From Rubripirellula amarantea (GTDB taxonomy: Bacteria > Planctomycetota > Planctomycetia > Pirellulales > Pirellulaceae): a stretch of 64,000 bases of DNA. Both the position numbers and the translations under genes were made by a program. The stretch is taken from assembly GCF_007859865.1 (NCBI RefSeq), contig NZ_SJPI01000003.1:186001-250000 (forward strand). The letters are read 5' to 3'. The notes beneath the pieces were generated by a model. It was not told where the DNA came from. It worked only from the letters and a program-made list of their open reading frames with translations, and searched no databases. Shown here in pieces: positions 18,541 through 28,093 of this stretch (position 1 is its first letter; each line of letters begins with the position of its first letter).

Positions 18541-18583
18541 TAAAAAACACGCCAGCGAGATCATGACAATCGTCGCTGGCGTG
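18541..18583 (-). terminator. Intrinsic terminator of ppdK
   Basis: A perfect 11-bp stem (CACGCCAGCGA at 18548-18558 with TCGCTGGCGTG at 18573-18583) is followed on the minus strand by six Ts. It lies 60 bp after the ppdK stop. Confidence 0.92.
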
Positions 18584-18642
18584 ATTGAGTTTAACAATCT
18601 GGCCACAAAGGCTAGCCAGATTTCTGACTTACGACCGGTTAA

Positions 18643-21309
18643 CTACGAAGACTTCTTCAACGTAGCTTGTGCAGCAGCCAATCGAGCGATCGGCACTCGG
18701 AATGGGCTGCAACTGACGTAATCAAGTCCTACGCTGTCGCAGAAGTCGATCGAAGCGGGGTCACCACCGTGCTCGCCACAAATACCGACCTTCAACTTCG
18801 GCTTGGTGCTGCGGCCTTTCTCAACGCCCATCGCTACCAATTGACCAACACCTGATGTATCGAGCGATTGGAAGGGGTCAACCGGCACGATCTTGTGCTC
18901 GATGTAGTCAGGCAAGAACCCACCAACATCGTCACGGCTGTAACCGAACGTCATCTGAGTCAAGTCGTTGGTACCGAAGCTGAAGAAATCAGCATACTCG
19001 GCGACTTCGTTCGCGGTCAAACAAGCGCGAGGAATTTCGATCATCGTTCCAACCGAAATGTCCAACTTGCCGGTGAACTTCTTGGCTTGCTTGGTTGTTT
19101 CGATCGTTTCCAAAACCTTCTCGCGAAGAATTCGGAGCTCAGCCGCGGTACCGACCAACGGGATCATGATCTCTGGCTTCGCATCGATCTTCTTCTTTGC
19201 ACAACTGATCGCTGCTTCGACAATCGCTTGAACTTGCATTTCAAGGATTTCCGGATAGGTCACGCTCAAACGGCAACCACGGTGACCCAGCATCGGGTTG
19301 GACTCGTGTAGCACTTCGCTACGCGATTTAATTTCGGCGACCTTCACGCCAAGTTCCTTGGCCATGTCCTTTTGAGCGGCATCGCCGTGCGGCAAGAACT
19401 CGTGCAATGGCGGATCAAGCAAGCGAACGGTTACTGGCAAGCCAGCCATCGCCTTGAAGATGCCTTCGAAGTCTTTGCGTTGGAAAGGCAATAGCTTCTT
19501 CAATGCAGTCCGACGATCCTTTTCCGTTTCGGCCAAGATCATCGAACGCATGTGAATGATGCGATCTGCTTCAAAGAACATGTGCTCAGTACGGCAAAGG
19601 CCAATGCCTTCGGCGCCGAATTCGCGAGCACGCTTGCTGTCGGCCGGCGAATCGGCGTTGGTGCGAATCGCTAATCGACGATACTTGTCCGCCCAAGTCA
19701 TCAGCTTGGCGAAGTCGCCAGACAACTTTGGTTCTTGGGTTTCGACTTCGCCAGCCATCACTTCGCCGGTCGTACCGTCCAAGCTGATGATGTCCTTTTC
19801 GCCAAAGGTGCGGCCGTTGACGGTGATTTTCTTCGTCTTTTCGTTAATCACGACTTCCGAAGCACCAGCAACGCAGCACTTGCCCCAACCGCGAGCAACC
19901 ACGGCGGCGTGCGATGTCGCACCGCCGGTGCTGGTCAAAATACCGACCGCTGCTGACATTCCTTCGACGTCTTCAGGGCTGGTTTCGCGACGCACAAGAA
20001 TGACGTTTTCGCCGGCTTCAAAACGAGCACGAGCGTCGTTGGCGGTGAACGCCAACTTACCGACGGCGGCACCGGGCGAGGCATTAAGACCGCGGCAAAG
20101 CACATCAGCGGCGTTGCGAGCGGTTGGCTTGAAGCTAGGCAACAAGCAGTGAGTCAGGTCCGAAGCGGGAACCCGCATGACGGCTTCCTTCTCGGTGATC
20201 AAACCTTCTTTGACCATGTCGCATGCAATCTTGACGGCGGCGATGCCGTTTCGTTTGCCTGTTCGAGTTTGCAGCATGTACAGCTTGCCCTTCTCGATCG
20301 TGAACTCGATGTCCTGCATGTCGGTGTAGTGGTCTTCAAGAGTCTTCTTGATTTCCATCAACTCTTTGTGGGCAGCTTTGTCCCACTTGCCCATTTCCGA
20401 AACCGGCTGTGGCGTGCGGATACCAGCAACCACGTCTTCACCCTGAGCATTGATCAGGAATTCGCCGTAGAACTTGTTTTGGCCGGTGTTGGGGTCACGC
20501 GTGAAACCAACGCCTGTTCCCGAGTCATCGCCCATGTTGCCATAAACCATGGCCTGAACGTTGACCGCGGTACCAACAAGGCTGCCGATCAAAGTGTTGC
20601 CCTTGGCCGATTCGATACGGCGGTAGCTAATGGCACGATCAGCGTTCCACGAGCCGAAAACGGCTTCGATGGCAAGTTGCAATTGATGAACAGGGTCTTG
20701 CGGGAAATCTTCGCCGGTGCCCTTCTTGTAAACCGCCTTGTAGGCTTCGCAAAGTTCTTTCAAGCCCTCGGCTGGAACTTCGGTGTCCTCGGTAACCTTG
20801 TACTTTTTCTTAACCTTGTCGAAGGCTTCCTCGAACATGTGGTGTTCAAGCCCCATGACGACGTCGCCGTACATGTTGATCAAACGACGGTAGGCGTCAT
20901 AAGCAAAACGCTCGTTCTTGGTCGCCTTTGCCAAGCCAGCGGTCGAAACGTCGTTAAGGCCGAGGTTGAGAATGGTATTCATCATCCCGGGCATCGAAAC
21001 GGCTGCACCGCTACGGACGCTGACGAGAAGAGGGTTGGAGTCGTCGCCGAAAGGCTTCTTGAGTTCCTTTTCGAGAGTTTTGACGGCGGCGTTAACTTCG
21101 TCCATCAAACCCTTCGGCAGCTTTTTGCCGGCTTTGTAGTATCCGTCACACACTTCCGTGGTGATCGTGAATCCGGGAGGCACGGGCAGACCGATTGCGG
21201 TCATTTCGGCAAGGTTAAGGCCTTTACCGCCGAGCAGGGTTTTGGACTCTTTGCGGCCCTCGGTCTTGGTCTTACCGAAGTAGTAGACCATCTTGGAAGC
21301 TTTCGCCAT
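18643..21309 (-). CDS. ppdK: Pyruvate, phosphate dikinase
   Basis: It interconverts pyruvate + ATP + Pi and phosphoenolpyruvate + AMP + PPi, linking glycolysis and gluconeogenesis. The protein has 888 residues, the usual length. The N-terminal nucleotide-binding domain has KTLLGGKGLNLAEMTAIGLP and VSVRSGAAVSMPGMMNTILN. The swivelling phosphohistidine domain has TSTGGATSHAAVVARGWGKC with the catalytic His. The C-terminal PEP/pyruvate barrel has GIGLCRTEHMFF, NPMLGHRGCRL, SFGTNDLTQMTFGYSRDD and the catalytic-Cys region VGLDYVSCSPFRVPIARLA. The start MAKASKMVYYFGK is preceded by AGAGAG. It is cytoplasmic, with its own terminator. Confidence 0.97.
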   Translation of the reverse strand: MAKASKMVYYFGKTKTEGRKESKTLLGGKGLNLAEMTAIGLPVPPGFTITTEVCDGYYKAGKKLPKGLMDEVNAAVKTLEKELKKPFGDDSNPLLVSVRSGAAVSMPGMMNTILNLGLNDVSTAGLAKATKNERFAYDAYRRLINMYGDVVMGLEHHMFEEAFDKVKKKYKVTEDTEVPAEGLKELCEAYKAVYKKGTGEDFPQDPVHQLQLAIEAVFGSWNADRAISYRRIESAKGNTLIGSLVGTAVNVQAMVYGNMGDDSGTGVGFTRDPNTGQNKFYGEFLINAQGEDVVAGIRTPQPVSEMGKWDKAAHKELMEIKKTLEDHYTDMQDIEFTIEKGKLYMLQTRTGKRNGIAAVKIACDMVKEGLITEKEAVMRVPASDLTHCLLPSFKPTARNAADVLCRGLNASPGAAVGKLAFTANDARARFEAGENVILVRRETSPEDVEGMSAAVGILTSTGGATSHAAVVARGWGKCCVAGASEVVINEKTKKITVNGRTFGEKDIISLDGTTGEVMAGEVETQEPKLSGDFAKLMTWADKYRRLAIRTNADSPADSKRAREFGAEGIGLCRTEHMFFEADRIIHMRSMILAETEKDRRTALKKLLPFQRKDFEGIFKAMAGLPVTVRLLDPPLHEFLPHGDAAQKDMAKELGVKVAEIKSRSEVLHESNPMLGHRGCRLSVTYPEILEMQVQAIVEAAISCAKKKIDAKPEIMIPLVGTAAELRILREKVLETIETTKQAKKFTGKLDISVGTMIEIPRACLTANEVAEYADFFSFGTNDLTQMTFGYSRDDVGGFLPDYIEHKIVPVDPFQSLDTSGVGQLVAMGVEKGRSTKPKLKVGICGEHGGDPASIDFCDSVGLDYVSCSPFRVPIARLAAAQATLKKSS

Positions 21310-21709
21310 CGTTTCTCTCTAAAGAAGAAGCTGAGTAGTCAGTGGATTGAATCCGAACGGAAAGTCCAGTTCGGGGGCTGCTCAGGTAACACATCAACGT
21401 GCAACAAACACACTCTTGGTCAGAGCAGAGCGGCCACTTGGAAGCCATTGGATCCAGCGGAATTGGGCCCAGTGGCCGTATTTCCTCGCTGTTTTGCGGC
21501 TAAATGTATTTCGCGCCTTCGCCACGGTCAATGACCAACCCGCAAAGTGCTTGATTTCAGCCTGCTTAGCCAAGCCTTCGACCACCGACCGCTCGGGAAG
21601 AGCGGCGTTTTGGGATAGACTACGCGTGGGTACGTAGCCGCCAACCTGAACACGAACGGGCGTGGAAAGGCAGAGGGCGATTCGACCACGGAATTGAGAG
21701 AAAATTGTC
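21310..21709. other. Divergent intergenic region between ppdK and the lipase gene
   Basis: No supported gene in 400 bp; it must hold the two divergent promoters. An imperfect long-arm palindrome (CGGCCACT at 21431-21438, AGTGGCCG at 21471-21478) is the only structure noted. Confidence 0.45.
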
Positions 21710-22627
21710 ATGTTGGAACGTGCCATCGACGCCATCGATACCGTCCAGGATCCCGGCGAAAAGCCGCTGATCCTTCACTCCCATCTGACAGGGCCCATCA
21801 AGGAACTTTCTTTCCTGCGGCGCTCGCTGTTATTCGCTGAATTAGCCATGGTCGCCTACAACGACTTGGACGAAGCGACCCGAGCGAGCCAAAAAATGGG
21901 CTTCGATGACATCAGCTTCTACGACCGGGACGGTTCTCAGGCGTTCCGTTTTCGCAACCAATACGACTGCGTGATCGCTTGCCGCGGAACAGAACCCAAC
22001 GAATGGAACGATATTAAGGCGGACGCCAACGTCGCCGCTGTCCTCGGTGAAACCGCGGGCAAAGTTCACCGCGGTTTCAAACAAGAAGTCGATGACCTAT
22101 GGCCGATGCTTGAAACAGCACTGATCAGTAACGATCAACCGTTGTGGTTTTGCGGGCACTCGCTCGGCGGAGCCATGGCAACTATCTGTGCCGGACGCTG
22201 TTTCTTATCGCACATTGATAGCGCACCCGAGCAACTCTACACCTACGGTAGCCCTCGCGTTGGCAACAATCGCTACGTCAATTTCGTCAAACTCGATCAC
22301 TTTCGCTACGTCAACAATAACGACATCGTTACCCGAGTCCCGCCGATCCTGTTAGGCTATCGACACTGCGGCAGCGAGGTTTACCTGAATCGAAACGGCG
22401 AAATCAGGAAACTAAGCCACATCGCCCGACGTCGCGATCGTTGGAAAGGATTCCTGCGAGGGTTAAGGAAGTGGAAGGTCGATCATTTTTCCGACCATTC
22501 CATCCATCAATACATTGACGCGATATTAGATGCTTGCCGCGAAGAAGATGATCGTATCGCGGCTGGCGATACCGCGCGCAGCGCCTCGGAATTCGCTTCC
22601 GATGCGCCTCCAGAATCCACCAGTTAA
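21710..22627 (+). CDS. Class 3 lipase (alpha/beta hydrolase)
   Basis: It is predicted to hydrolyse acylglycerols or other esters. The protein has 305 residues. The nucleophile elbow GHSLGG (149-154, Ser151) is typical of fungal-type class 3 lipases. The oxyanion region is IACRGTEPNEWNDIKAD. Asp205 in NNNDIVTRVPP and His262 in DHSIHQYI complete the triad in the family's order. No signal peptide is seen, so it is probably cytoplasmic or membrane-associated. It ends in a polar Ser/Ala-rich tail. A MoxR-like ATPase gene follows after 36 bp, so the two are likely cotranscribed. Confidence 0.88.
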   Translation: MLERAIDAIDTVQDPGEKPLILHSHLTGPIKELSFLRRSLLFAELAMVAYNDLDEATRASQKMGFDDISFYDRDGSQAFRFRNQYDCVIACRGTEPNEWNDIKADANVAAVLGETAGKVHRGFKQEVDDLWPMLETALISNDQPLWFCGHSLGGAMATICAGRCFLSHIDSAPEQLYTYGSPRVGNNRYVNFVKLDHFRYVNNNDIVTRVPPILLGYRHCGSEVYLNRNGEIRKLSHIARRRDRWKGFLRGLRKWKVDHFSDHSIHQYIDAILDACREEDDRIAAGDTARSASEFASDAPPESTS

Positions 22628-22663
22628 CCTTTCAAGTTAGGCAACACCATTTCTCATCAACCG

Positions 22664-23626
22664 ATGGCTAACGATTCCGGGTACGCCGACATCCATGGCG
22701 TTCGTTTGAAGCTGGCGCAACCCTATGTGTCAGAGGGTCAATGGATTGGCCAAAGTGAAATCCTGATGCAACTCTTGGCGTGCTGGATTACGGTCGACGA
22801 TGCCGACTTGCCACTGACACCACGCTTGGTTGGTTCGCCAGGCGTGGGTAAAACCCAACTGGCGATTGCGGCAGCGAAGGCTCAACAGCGACCGCTGTAT
22901 ATCTATCAGTGCACTGCCGACACACGACCGGAAGACTTGTTGATCACACCGGTGCTAAGCCAGGGAGGTGAAATCGCCTACCACGCTTCGCCGCTGGTCA
23001 CAGCGATGATCTGCGGTGGCGTTTGCTTGCTTGATGAAGGCAACCGCATGAACGAAAAGTCGTGGGCAAGCCTTGCACCCCTGCTCGATGGTCGCCGCCT
23101 CGTCGAATCTATCGTTGCCGGCATCACGATTCCCGCGCATCGCGACTTTCGGTCGGCGGTGACAATGAACCAAGACGAATCAACCTTCGAAATACCCGAC
23201 TATATCCTCAGTCGTCTGCAACCCACCCTGAACGTCGGCTTTCCTAACAAGCAAGACGAAATGGCAATTTTGCAGTATCACTTGCCATTCGCAGAAACCG
23301 AGATGCTTGCGATGACCGTGGAATTCTTGCAGCACAGCCATGAACTGAAACTCGATTTTTCGCCTCGCGATGGAATCAACCTGATGCGTTACGCGCTCAA
23401 ACGCATGACGCAGGACTCCGATCACCCAATCTCTCGTGACGATGCATGGCAGGAAGCACTTGAAAAGTGCCTCGGCGAAGACGCTGTCGATCTTGAACAA
23501 CTTGCCCAACGACGACGCAGAACCCTTGGCGGCGATTCGGTCCCGTTGGGACTGGCTGATCTTTTCTTTGATCCGGATGACCCGTTGCATCCGGATCGAG
23601 ACGACGATGACGATGAAGACTTCTAA
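22664..23626 (+). CDS. MoxR-family AAA+ ATPase
   Basis: MoxR ATPases act as chaperones for activation of metal or large protein complexes, often with VWA-domain partners. The protein has 320 residues. Walker A is GSPGVGKT (57-64), Walker [10 protein letters not shown] (120-128), and sensor 1 is [10 protein letters not shown]. The sequence [14 protein letters not shown] holds the arginine-finger region. The C-terminus is very acidic ([17 protein letters not shown]). No VWA-domain gene is adjacent; the only close neighbour is the lipase. It is cytoplasmic. The start at 22664 fits the usual short N-terminus. Confidence 0.87.
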   Translation: MANDSGYADIHGVRLKLAQPYVSEGQWIGQSEILMQLLACWITVDDADLPLTPRLVGSPGVGKTQLAIAAAKAQQRPLYIYQCTADTRPEDLLITPVLSQGGEIAYHASPLVTAMICGGVCLLDEGNRMNEKSWASLAPLLDGRRLVESIVAGITIPAHRDFRSAVTMNQDESTFEIPDYILSRLQPTLNVGFPNKQDEMAILQYHLPFAETEMLAMTVEFLQHSHELKLDFSPRDGINLMRYALKRMTQDSDHPISRDDAWQEALEKCLGEDAVDLEQLAQRRRRTLGGDSVPLGLADLFFDPDDPLHPDRDDDDDEDF

Positions 23627-23667
23627 GCTCCAGCTCGCATCAACATGGCCGGTCACCCAAAGCGTTT

Positions 23668-24873
23668 CTATTGAGCTTCGATCGCGCCACGGTCTAACCG
23701 ACCGACGTACCGAAGTTGGCCAAACACATCGAGCGGAAAAACGGATTTTACGTTGGTGGCTGTGTTGATAGCCGGACTTCCCACATCCGGAATGATGGTC
23801 CCGGGAATGAACCCTGGATCCGCATAGATGTTCAGTACGCCTGGCGTGATCTCACGCGTCGGTCCATCGAAGATGTTGGCTTGCCATCGAACATCGCTTG
23901 AGTCGTATTGGAAGCCCGAAAATTTCCCCTCTTTGGCGTCCAAGATATTGTTCATCACGACACATTGGCTTGATTCGGACAACGTGATCTCACCACCAAA
24001 GTCGAAGCTGTCAACATTGTTGACGCACGTGTTGTTGCGAATATAGACCAGCCGACTCGAAAAGCAGTGGATGCCTTGCCCACCATTGTCAAAGCACCAA
24101 TTGTTTTCCACCAAAATCCGTCGGTTGTAATCACCAGCGCCACCCGCCTGAAGATTGCGAGTGTCGTCGATGACGATACCATTGCCATCGGTGGGACGAC
24201 CGAAGTTCGGATTGTCGACGAAGTTGTAATTGCCGAACGAAGTGTTGTTGCGAAAGATGATCCCCCAAGCGCGATTGTCCGAGCCAATCTTTTGCGGTTG
24301 ATACGCCGAGATGCCACTGTGCTGATCAACATTGAAGTACGCGTTGTTGTGGACGATGTTCCATTCCGCAACGATCGAATCGCTGCGATCAAACGCTAAC
24401 CCACCACCGTAACAATCGTGAATTCGACAATCCCGCACCTTGATGTGATGGCAGCGATTGAACGACACGCCTTTGGTCGGCGGGATGCTGCTTGTATTGG
24501 TGACATCGAAACCGTCAACCAACAGGTAACTCTGATCGTTTGACGATATCCAACCCCGAACCTTGGCACCCTCGCGATTAGCGGCAACGAGTCGAATGTA
24601 GTTCCCGGGTGTTCCCGACCGACCGATGTACACGTTTTCGTTGTACGTTCCATCAAATACCGAGATAAAATCGCCCGGATCTGCTTGATTGACGGCGTGC
24701 TGAATCGTTCGGTACGGAGTCGAGCGATTCGTCGCCTGATTCTTAGAGATCGAATCGCTTCCGTCGGGACCAACGTAGTAGCGAGCTGCATGAACCGAAC
24801 GATCCACTACCGAAAAGATCAGCATCAGTAGTGCGATGCGAAAAAGTTGAGTCCATGAAGGGTGACGAGGCAT
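23668..24873 (-). CDS. Secreted right-handed parallel beta-helix protein
   Basis: The protein has 401 residues from the ATG at 24873. A signal peptide follows (FRIALLMLIFSVV ending near VHAARYY). The body begins with YYVGPDGSDSISKNQATNRS and TPYRTIQHAVNQADPGDFI, the pattern of secreted pectate-lyase-like or DUF1565 beta-helix proteins. Many Asn-ladder strands follow (FRNNTSFGNYNFVDN, VYIRNNTCVNNVDSF, CVVMNNILDAKEG). The end DVFGQLRYVGRLDRGAIEAQ is a common C-terminal cap in this group. The substrate is not readable from the sequence; polysaccharide binding or lysis is plausible. An upstream in-frame start would precede the signal peptide by 42 residues and is unlikely. Confidence 0.82.
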   Translation of the reverse strand: MPRHPSWTQLFRIALLMLIFSVVDRSVHAARYYVGPDGSDSISKNQATNRSTPYRTIQHAVNQADPGDFISVFDGTYNENVYIGRSGTPGNYIRLVAANREGAKVRGWISSNDQSYLLVDGFDVTNTSSIPPTKGVSFNRCHHIKVRDCRIHDCYGGGLAFDRSDSIVAEWNIVHNNAYFNVDQHSGISAYQPQKIGSDNRAWGIIFRNNTSFGNYNFVDNPNFGRPTDGNGIVIDDTRNLQAGGAGDYNRRILVENNWCFDNGGQGIHCFSSRLVYIRNNTCVNNVDSFDFGGEITLSESSQCVVMNNILDAKEGKFSGFQYDSSDVRWQANIFDGPTREITPGVLNIYADPGFIPGTIIPDVGSPAINTATNVKSVFPLDVFGQLRYVGRLDRGAIEAQ

Positions 24874-24989
24874 CGCAACGATCACATGAGAGTAAAGAAC
24901 AGCCAATAACGATGGTAATTTCGACGCGTGAACTTGATAGTGAAACTTTCTGAATCGCCCGAGATTGCAATGGCAAGCAATCGCATGAG

Positions 24990-25038
24990 GGCTTGCCAAT
25001 AGTCACGGCGTTTGAGGCTTGCCAATCGTCACGGCGTT
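24990..25038. repeat. Direct repeat pair beside an inverted repeat at the end of the ankyrin gene
   Basis: Two 23-bp units (24990-25012 and 25016-25038) match at 22 of 23 positions, with a 26-bp period; the core is GGCTTGCCAAT and GTCACGGCGTT. A reverse-complement copy TGGCAAGC lies at 24971-24978, facing GCTTGCCA at 24991-24998. The second unit abuts the ankyrin stop codon. Confidence 0.85.
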
Positions 25039-25649
25039 CAGGGAGCGGGTGAAGATTTTTCTAGCAGCGTCACGATCTCGCTGTGCCCTGCATTTTGGGC
25101 GTGACTAAGCGCCGTGTCTCCATCGTCGTCCGTGGTCGCTACGTTGGCATTCTTCTCAAGCAACAACTCAACAACTTCTTTCTCGCCAAGAGCTGCGGCT
25201 GTCATTAGCGGCGTAAAACCTTCAGTCGAGTCCGCGGCATTCACATCTGCCCCCGCGTCGATCAACATCTCTGCCGTTTCGGCAAACGGACCACTGCACG
25301 CGTGGATCAGCGGCGTTTTGCCCTCATTATCACGAGCATCAACCTTCGCGTCGTGGTTAATTAAGAATCTTACAACCGGAGCGTGCCCGTTGTAGGCTGC
25401 CATCAACAAAGCCGTGTGGCCCTTAGACGCATCAACACAGTCGACTTCGATTCCTGATTCAATCGCTCGCTCGACAATGTCAAGTTTTCCCTCGTAAGCT
25501 GCCATGCGAAACGCATCGTCGCTGTAGTAGACCGGCTTCTTGCGAGGTTCCACAACGTCAGCAACGGGTTCCACTTCCGTCGCGCCGCGATTGCAGCCGT
25601 AGAGGAAGGCGAAGAAGAGCAGCGATAAGGTGGTAACGGTTTTTGTCAT
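25038..25649 (-). CDS. Ankyrin-repeat lipoprotein
   Basis: The protein has 203 residues. The signal peptide TLSLLFFAFLYGC ends in a lipobox, so the mature protein starts at a lipidated cysteine and sits on the membrane. Five ankyrin-type repeats follow (AFRMAAYEGKLDIVERAIES, HTALLMAAYNGHAPVVRFL, KTPLIHACSGPFAETAEML, FTPLMTAAALGEKEVVELLL, DTALSHAQNAGHSEIVTLL). Ankyrin repeats bind proteins; the partner is not known. A 23-bp direct repeat starts exactly at its 3' end. Confidence 0.88.
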   Translation of the reverse strand: MTKTVTTLSLLFFAFLYGCNRGATEVEPVADVVEPRKKPVYYSDDAFRMAAYEGKLDIVERAIESGIEVDCVDASKGHTALLMAAYNGHAPVVRFLINHDAKVDARDNEGKTPLIHACSGPFAETAEMLIDAGADVNAADSTEGFTPLMTAAALGEKEVVELLLEKNANVATTDDDGDTALSHAQNAGHSEIVTLLEKSSPAP

Positions 25650-25758
25650 GTTCTGAGTCTACCGACTTCGCCGCCCGCGGTCATCGACGAGTCAGCGACA
25701 ATCGCCGTACAAATTTTTCCCGTTGAACCATACGCTCAAATTTACTAACGAATCGTAT

Positions 25759-26034
25759 ATGAGTAACTCTCGATTCGATGCAACCAACGATCCGGCGGGA
25801 AACCTGCCGCAGATTGGCAATACCGGCTCCCCTCAACCAAACGGTGCCCCCTCAGGCGAACCGACGGGCGAGCCATTTTTGGGGATTCGATTCGATTGCT
25901 GCCGAACCTATGGTCGGATCTACCGCAATCGGGTTCGCACGCATTACGAAGGACGCTGCCCTAAATGCTTCAAACGCCTCAAAGTTCCCATCGGTAAAGA
26001 CGGCGTCGGAACCCGATTTTTCCGAGCAAGCTGA
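25759..26034 (+). CDS. Small cysteine protein, zinc-ribbon-like
   Basis: The protein has 91 residues. The N-terminal half is disordered (Asn/Gly/Pro/Ser-rich). The C-terminal half, FLGIRFDCCRTYGRIYRN, then YEGRCPKCFKRLKVP, carries Cys-Cys and Cys-x-x-Cys pairs that could bind one zinc ion. A similar small protein is, to my recollection, widespread in planctomycetes, but its function is unknown to me. The start at 25759 is preferred over 25723, where the frame has only an upstream non-ATG start. It converges with opgG with a 27-bp gap. Confidence 0.65.
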   Translation: MSNSRFDATNDPAGNLPQIGNTGSPQPNGAPSGEPTGEPFLGIRFDCCRTYGRIYRNRVRTHYEGRCPKCFKRLKVPIGKDGVGTRFFRAS

Positions 26035-26061
26035 TCGTCGGACGAGCTTGCGGTCATCCGA

Positions 26062-27669
26062 TCACTCGGATTGCCGAGTGTAGACGGCGGGATACACGAA
26101 CGTCGGCTCTTCGTGAGGGCAGAGATAAACGAACGACTCCGTCACTCGTTCACCAAGATGCGTGATTCCTAGTCTTAGTTCCATTGGCGCCTGTTCGCTT
26201 GGTTTTAGTTTGACACCCACCAACCAGTCCCCCGTTTCGGTTTTGGTGATCGACGGCTTATCCACTTCACCACGAATGGTTCGAATTTCAAATTCAATGT
26301 CATCGTCAGGATCGATATCCGTTAGCGGGCCGCCGTGGAAGCGAATTTCCATCTCGATCCCATCTTTACCACGCTCAAGTGTGAACGCGGTTGCCTGTCC
26401 CACCTCGGTTTCATCGGGATGCGAACCGCCGAAGAACGACAGTTCGTATTCCAAGTCCAAGCGATCACCTGCTTTAGGCAACTGACTAGGAATCCAGTAC
26501 GCCCCAATATTGTCGATTCCTTCGTGAGCCCCCGGCAACTCTAGCAGCTCAATGGTCCCCTGCTCCCAACCTACTTTGGGTCGAACAAAGACACTCGGAC
26601 GACGATGGTATTGGGCATTGTGATCGTCAAAGTGGAAGAAGGCAGTGTTTCGCTGCATGACACCAAAGCCATTGATCTTACCGAAGTTCATCTGGCTAAC
26701 CGAAGGATAGGGTTGCCGAGCAAACGGTCGCCAAACCCAACCTTGATCTTCACTGTCGATTAGCAGGCCGTCGGAATCATGCACACTCGGTCTAAGATCT
26801 TTGGGTGGCCCTTCAAGCCCATCGCCCCACATCCACATACTCGTCAATGGTGCGAGCCCTAGCTTTTCGACTGACTTGCGAAAATGCAATCTCGCTTTTA
26901 CGCTCATGTCCGTCGCTGCAGCACCGGGTTCGACAGTGAACTCGTAAGCACCGGCAACCGAAGGACTATCCAGCAGCGCAAAAATGGTTAGCGACTTGTC
27001 CTTGGCTTTTGGCTTTACGACCCAGAACGATCGAAATTGAGGAAACTCTTCATCGCGATTAAGGGCGATATCTACCGCCAACCCACGAGCCGATGTTCCA
27101 TAAACCGCAAACTGACTACGCGCTCGAAAATAGCTTGAACCAAGAAACGTTAGTACCTCTTGTGCCTCGCCCTCTGGAAAACGAGCCGCAATTTTGATCC
27201 CCGCATGCCCCGCGTCGGCCGCAAAGGTCGGATCAATGCCAGGTAAGTCATACTCGAAGTCATTGGCCGAAAACGGAATCCAGCGATTGACGTTATCTTC
27301 GAGTGCAAACAACTCAACACGATCGCGTTGCACAAAACCACGGTGGAACGTTTCGATCCAAAACGGAGTTTCTCCTCCCCACCAAGTTGCTTTTGGGTGT
27401 CGGTAGCTAATCTTGAGGTAGTCTTCGTAAGTCAGTTGCGCCAATGATTCAGGCAGCGGTGGAAGAGGCTGGTAAGGCATTCCAGCCAACTTGGTGACCA
27501 ACGAATCGAGGTCGTCCAAGTCCTTGACTTGCGCCTGTTGCACGAGCGTCTGGATCTGGGTTGCACTGTCCAGACCGTTGGCGGTGGGCTCATCCGCCGG
27601 TAGATCCGGCACGCTTATGCAAAAAGCTGCCAACGTGACCGAGAAGATCTTCACGAAATAGCGAAGCAT
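26062..27669 (-). CDS. opgG: Periplasmic glucan biosynthesis protein OpgG/MdoG
   Basis: OpgG-type proteins act in the periplasm in synthesis or branching of osmoregulated glucans. The protein has 535 residues, normal for the family. The signal peptide is FVKIFSVTLAAFCISVPDLPA. Family blocks are recognisable: YEDYLKISYRHPKATWWG, PFWIETFHRGFVQRDRVEL, SSYFRARSQFAVYGTSARGL, EFPQFRSFWVVKP, GLAPLTSMWMWGDGLEGPP and WVWRPFARQPYPSVSQM. The ATG at 27669 has GGGGG nine bases upstream; the frame extends to 27783 but without a signal-peptide-like start. The glucosyltransferase OpgH is not in the window, so the glucan made is uncertain. Confidence 0.9.
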   Translation of the reverse strand: MLRYFVKIFSVTLAAFCISVPDLPADEPTANGLDSATQIQTLVQQAQVKDLDDLDSLVTKLAGMPYQPLPPLPESLAQLTYEDYLKISYRHPKATWWGGETPFWIETFHRGFVQRDRVELFALEDNVNRWIPFSANDFEYDLPGIDPTFAADAGHAGIKIAARFPEGEAQEVLTFLGSSYFRARSQFAVYGTSARGLAVDIALNRDEEFPQFRSFWVVKPKAKDKSLTIFALLDSPSVAGAYEFTVEPGAAATDMSVKARLHFRKSVEKLGLAPLTSMWMWGDGLEGPPKDLRPSVHDSDGLLIDSEDQGWVWRPFARQPYPSVSQMNFGKINGFGVMQRNTAFFHFDDHNAQYHRRPSVFVRPKVGWEQGTIELLELPGAHEGIDNIGAYWIPSQLPKAGDRLDLEYELSFFGGSHPDETEVGQATAFTLERGKDGIEMEIRFHGGPLTDIDPDDDIEFEIRTIRGEVDKPSITKTETGDWLVGVKLKPSEQAPMELRLGITHLGERVTESFVYLCPHEEPTFVYPAVYTRQSE

Positions 27670-28093
27670 AGAAATCCCCCAACGGGAGTGAGTGAGAAGA
27701 TTGGTGAAGCTGTTCGAAGTCTGAAGATTCATGTCTTTAATTTCCCGGCAACTGCGTCGTTGAGCAAGCCTCATTGATCGCAATCCGAGTAGCTTTCAAT
27801 AGTAATCCGGGCAATTCGTCGCACCTATCTGGCGAAACAGTAGGGGTTGTAGCACTCAACAGGATTAGGCCGAGCCAGCCCGATCAATCAGTGTACTTTT
27901 CCTACCTTCTTTAAAGCGTTGAACCTGATTTGTAACGCATCTTTCACCGGACGAACTCGCCCGCAACAGTTTTCGTGATCGAAGGTCGATCGCATGCACG
28001 CGTGGGGCCCAGTCCAACCGGTCCAGAAGTGGCCGGATCCAAATTTTCTAAATCTGTGATTCGCCATTCGACTGGCTGTACCAAGGAATAAAA
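27670..28093. other. Divergent control region between opgG and the first flagellin gene
   Basis: No gene is seen. It should contain the flagellin promoter, but no convincing sigma-28 (TAAA-N15-GCCGATAA) or sigma-54 (TGGCAC-N5-TTGC) match was found by eye. Confidence 0.4.

Noticed and set aside
18484-18606. N-terminal extension of the TPR protein
   Set aside because: It would run through the clear ppdK terminator at 18541-18583, which makes translation of that part unlikely.
20149-21534. 461-codon plus-strand frame
   Set aside because: It is antisense to ppdK, which matches a known enzyme throughout; the frame is a codon-bias shadow.
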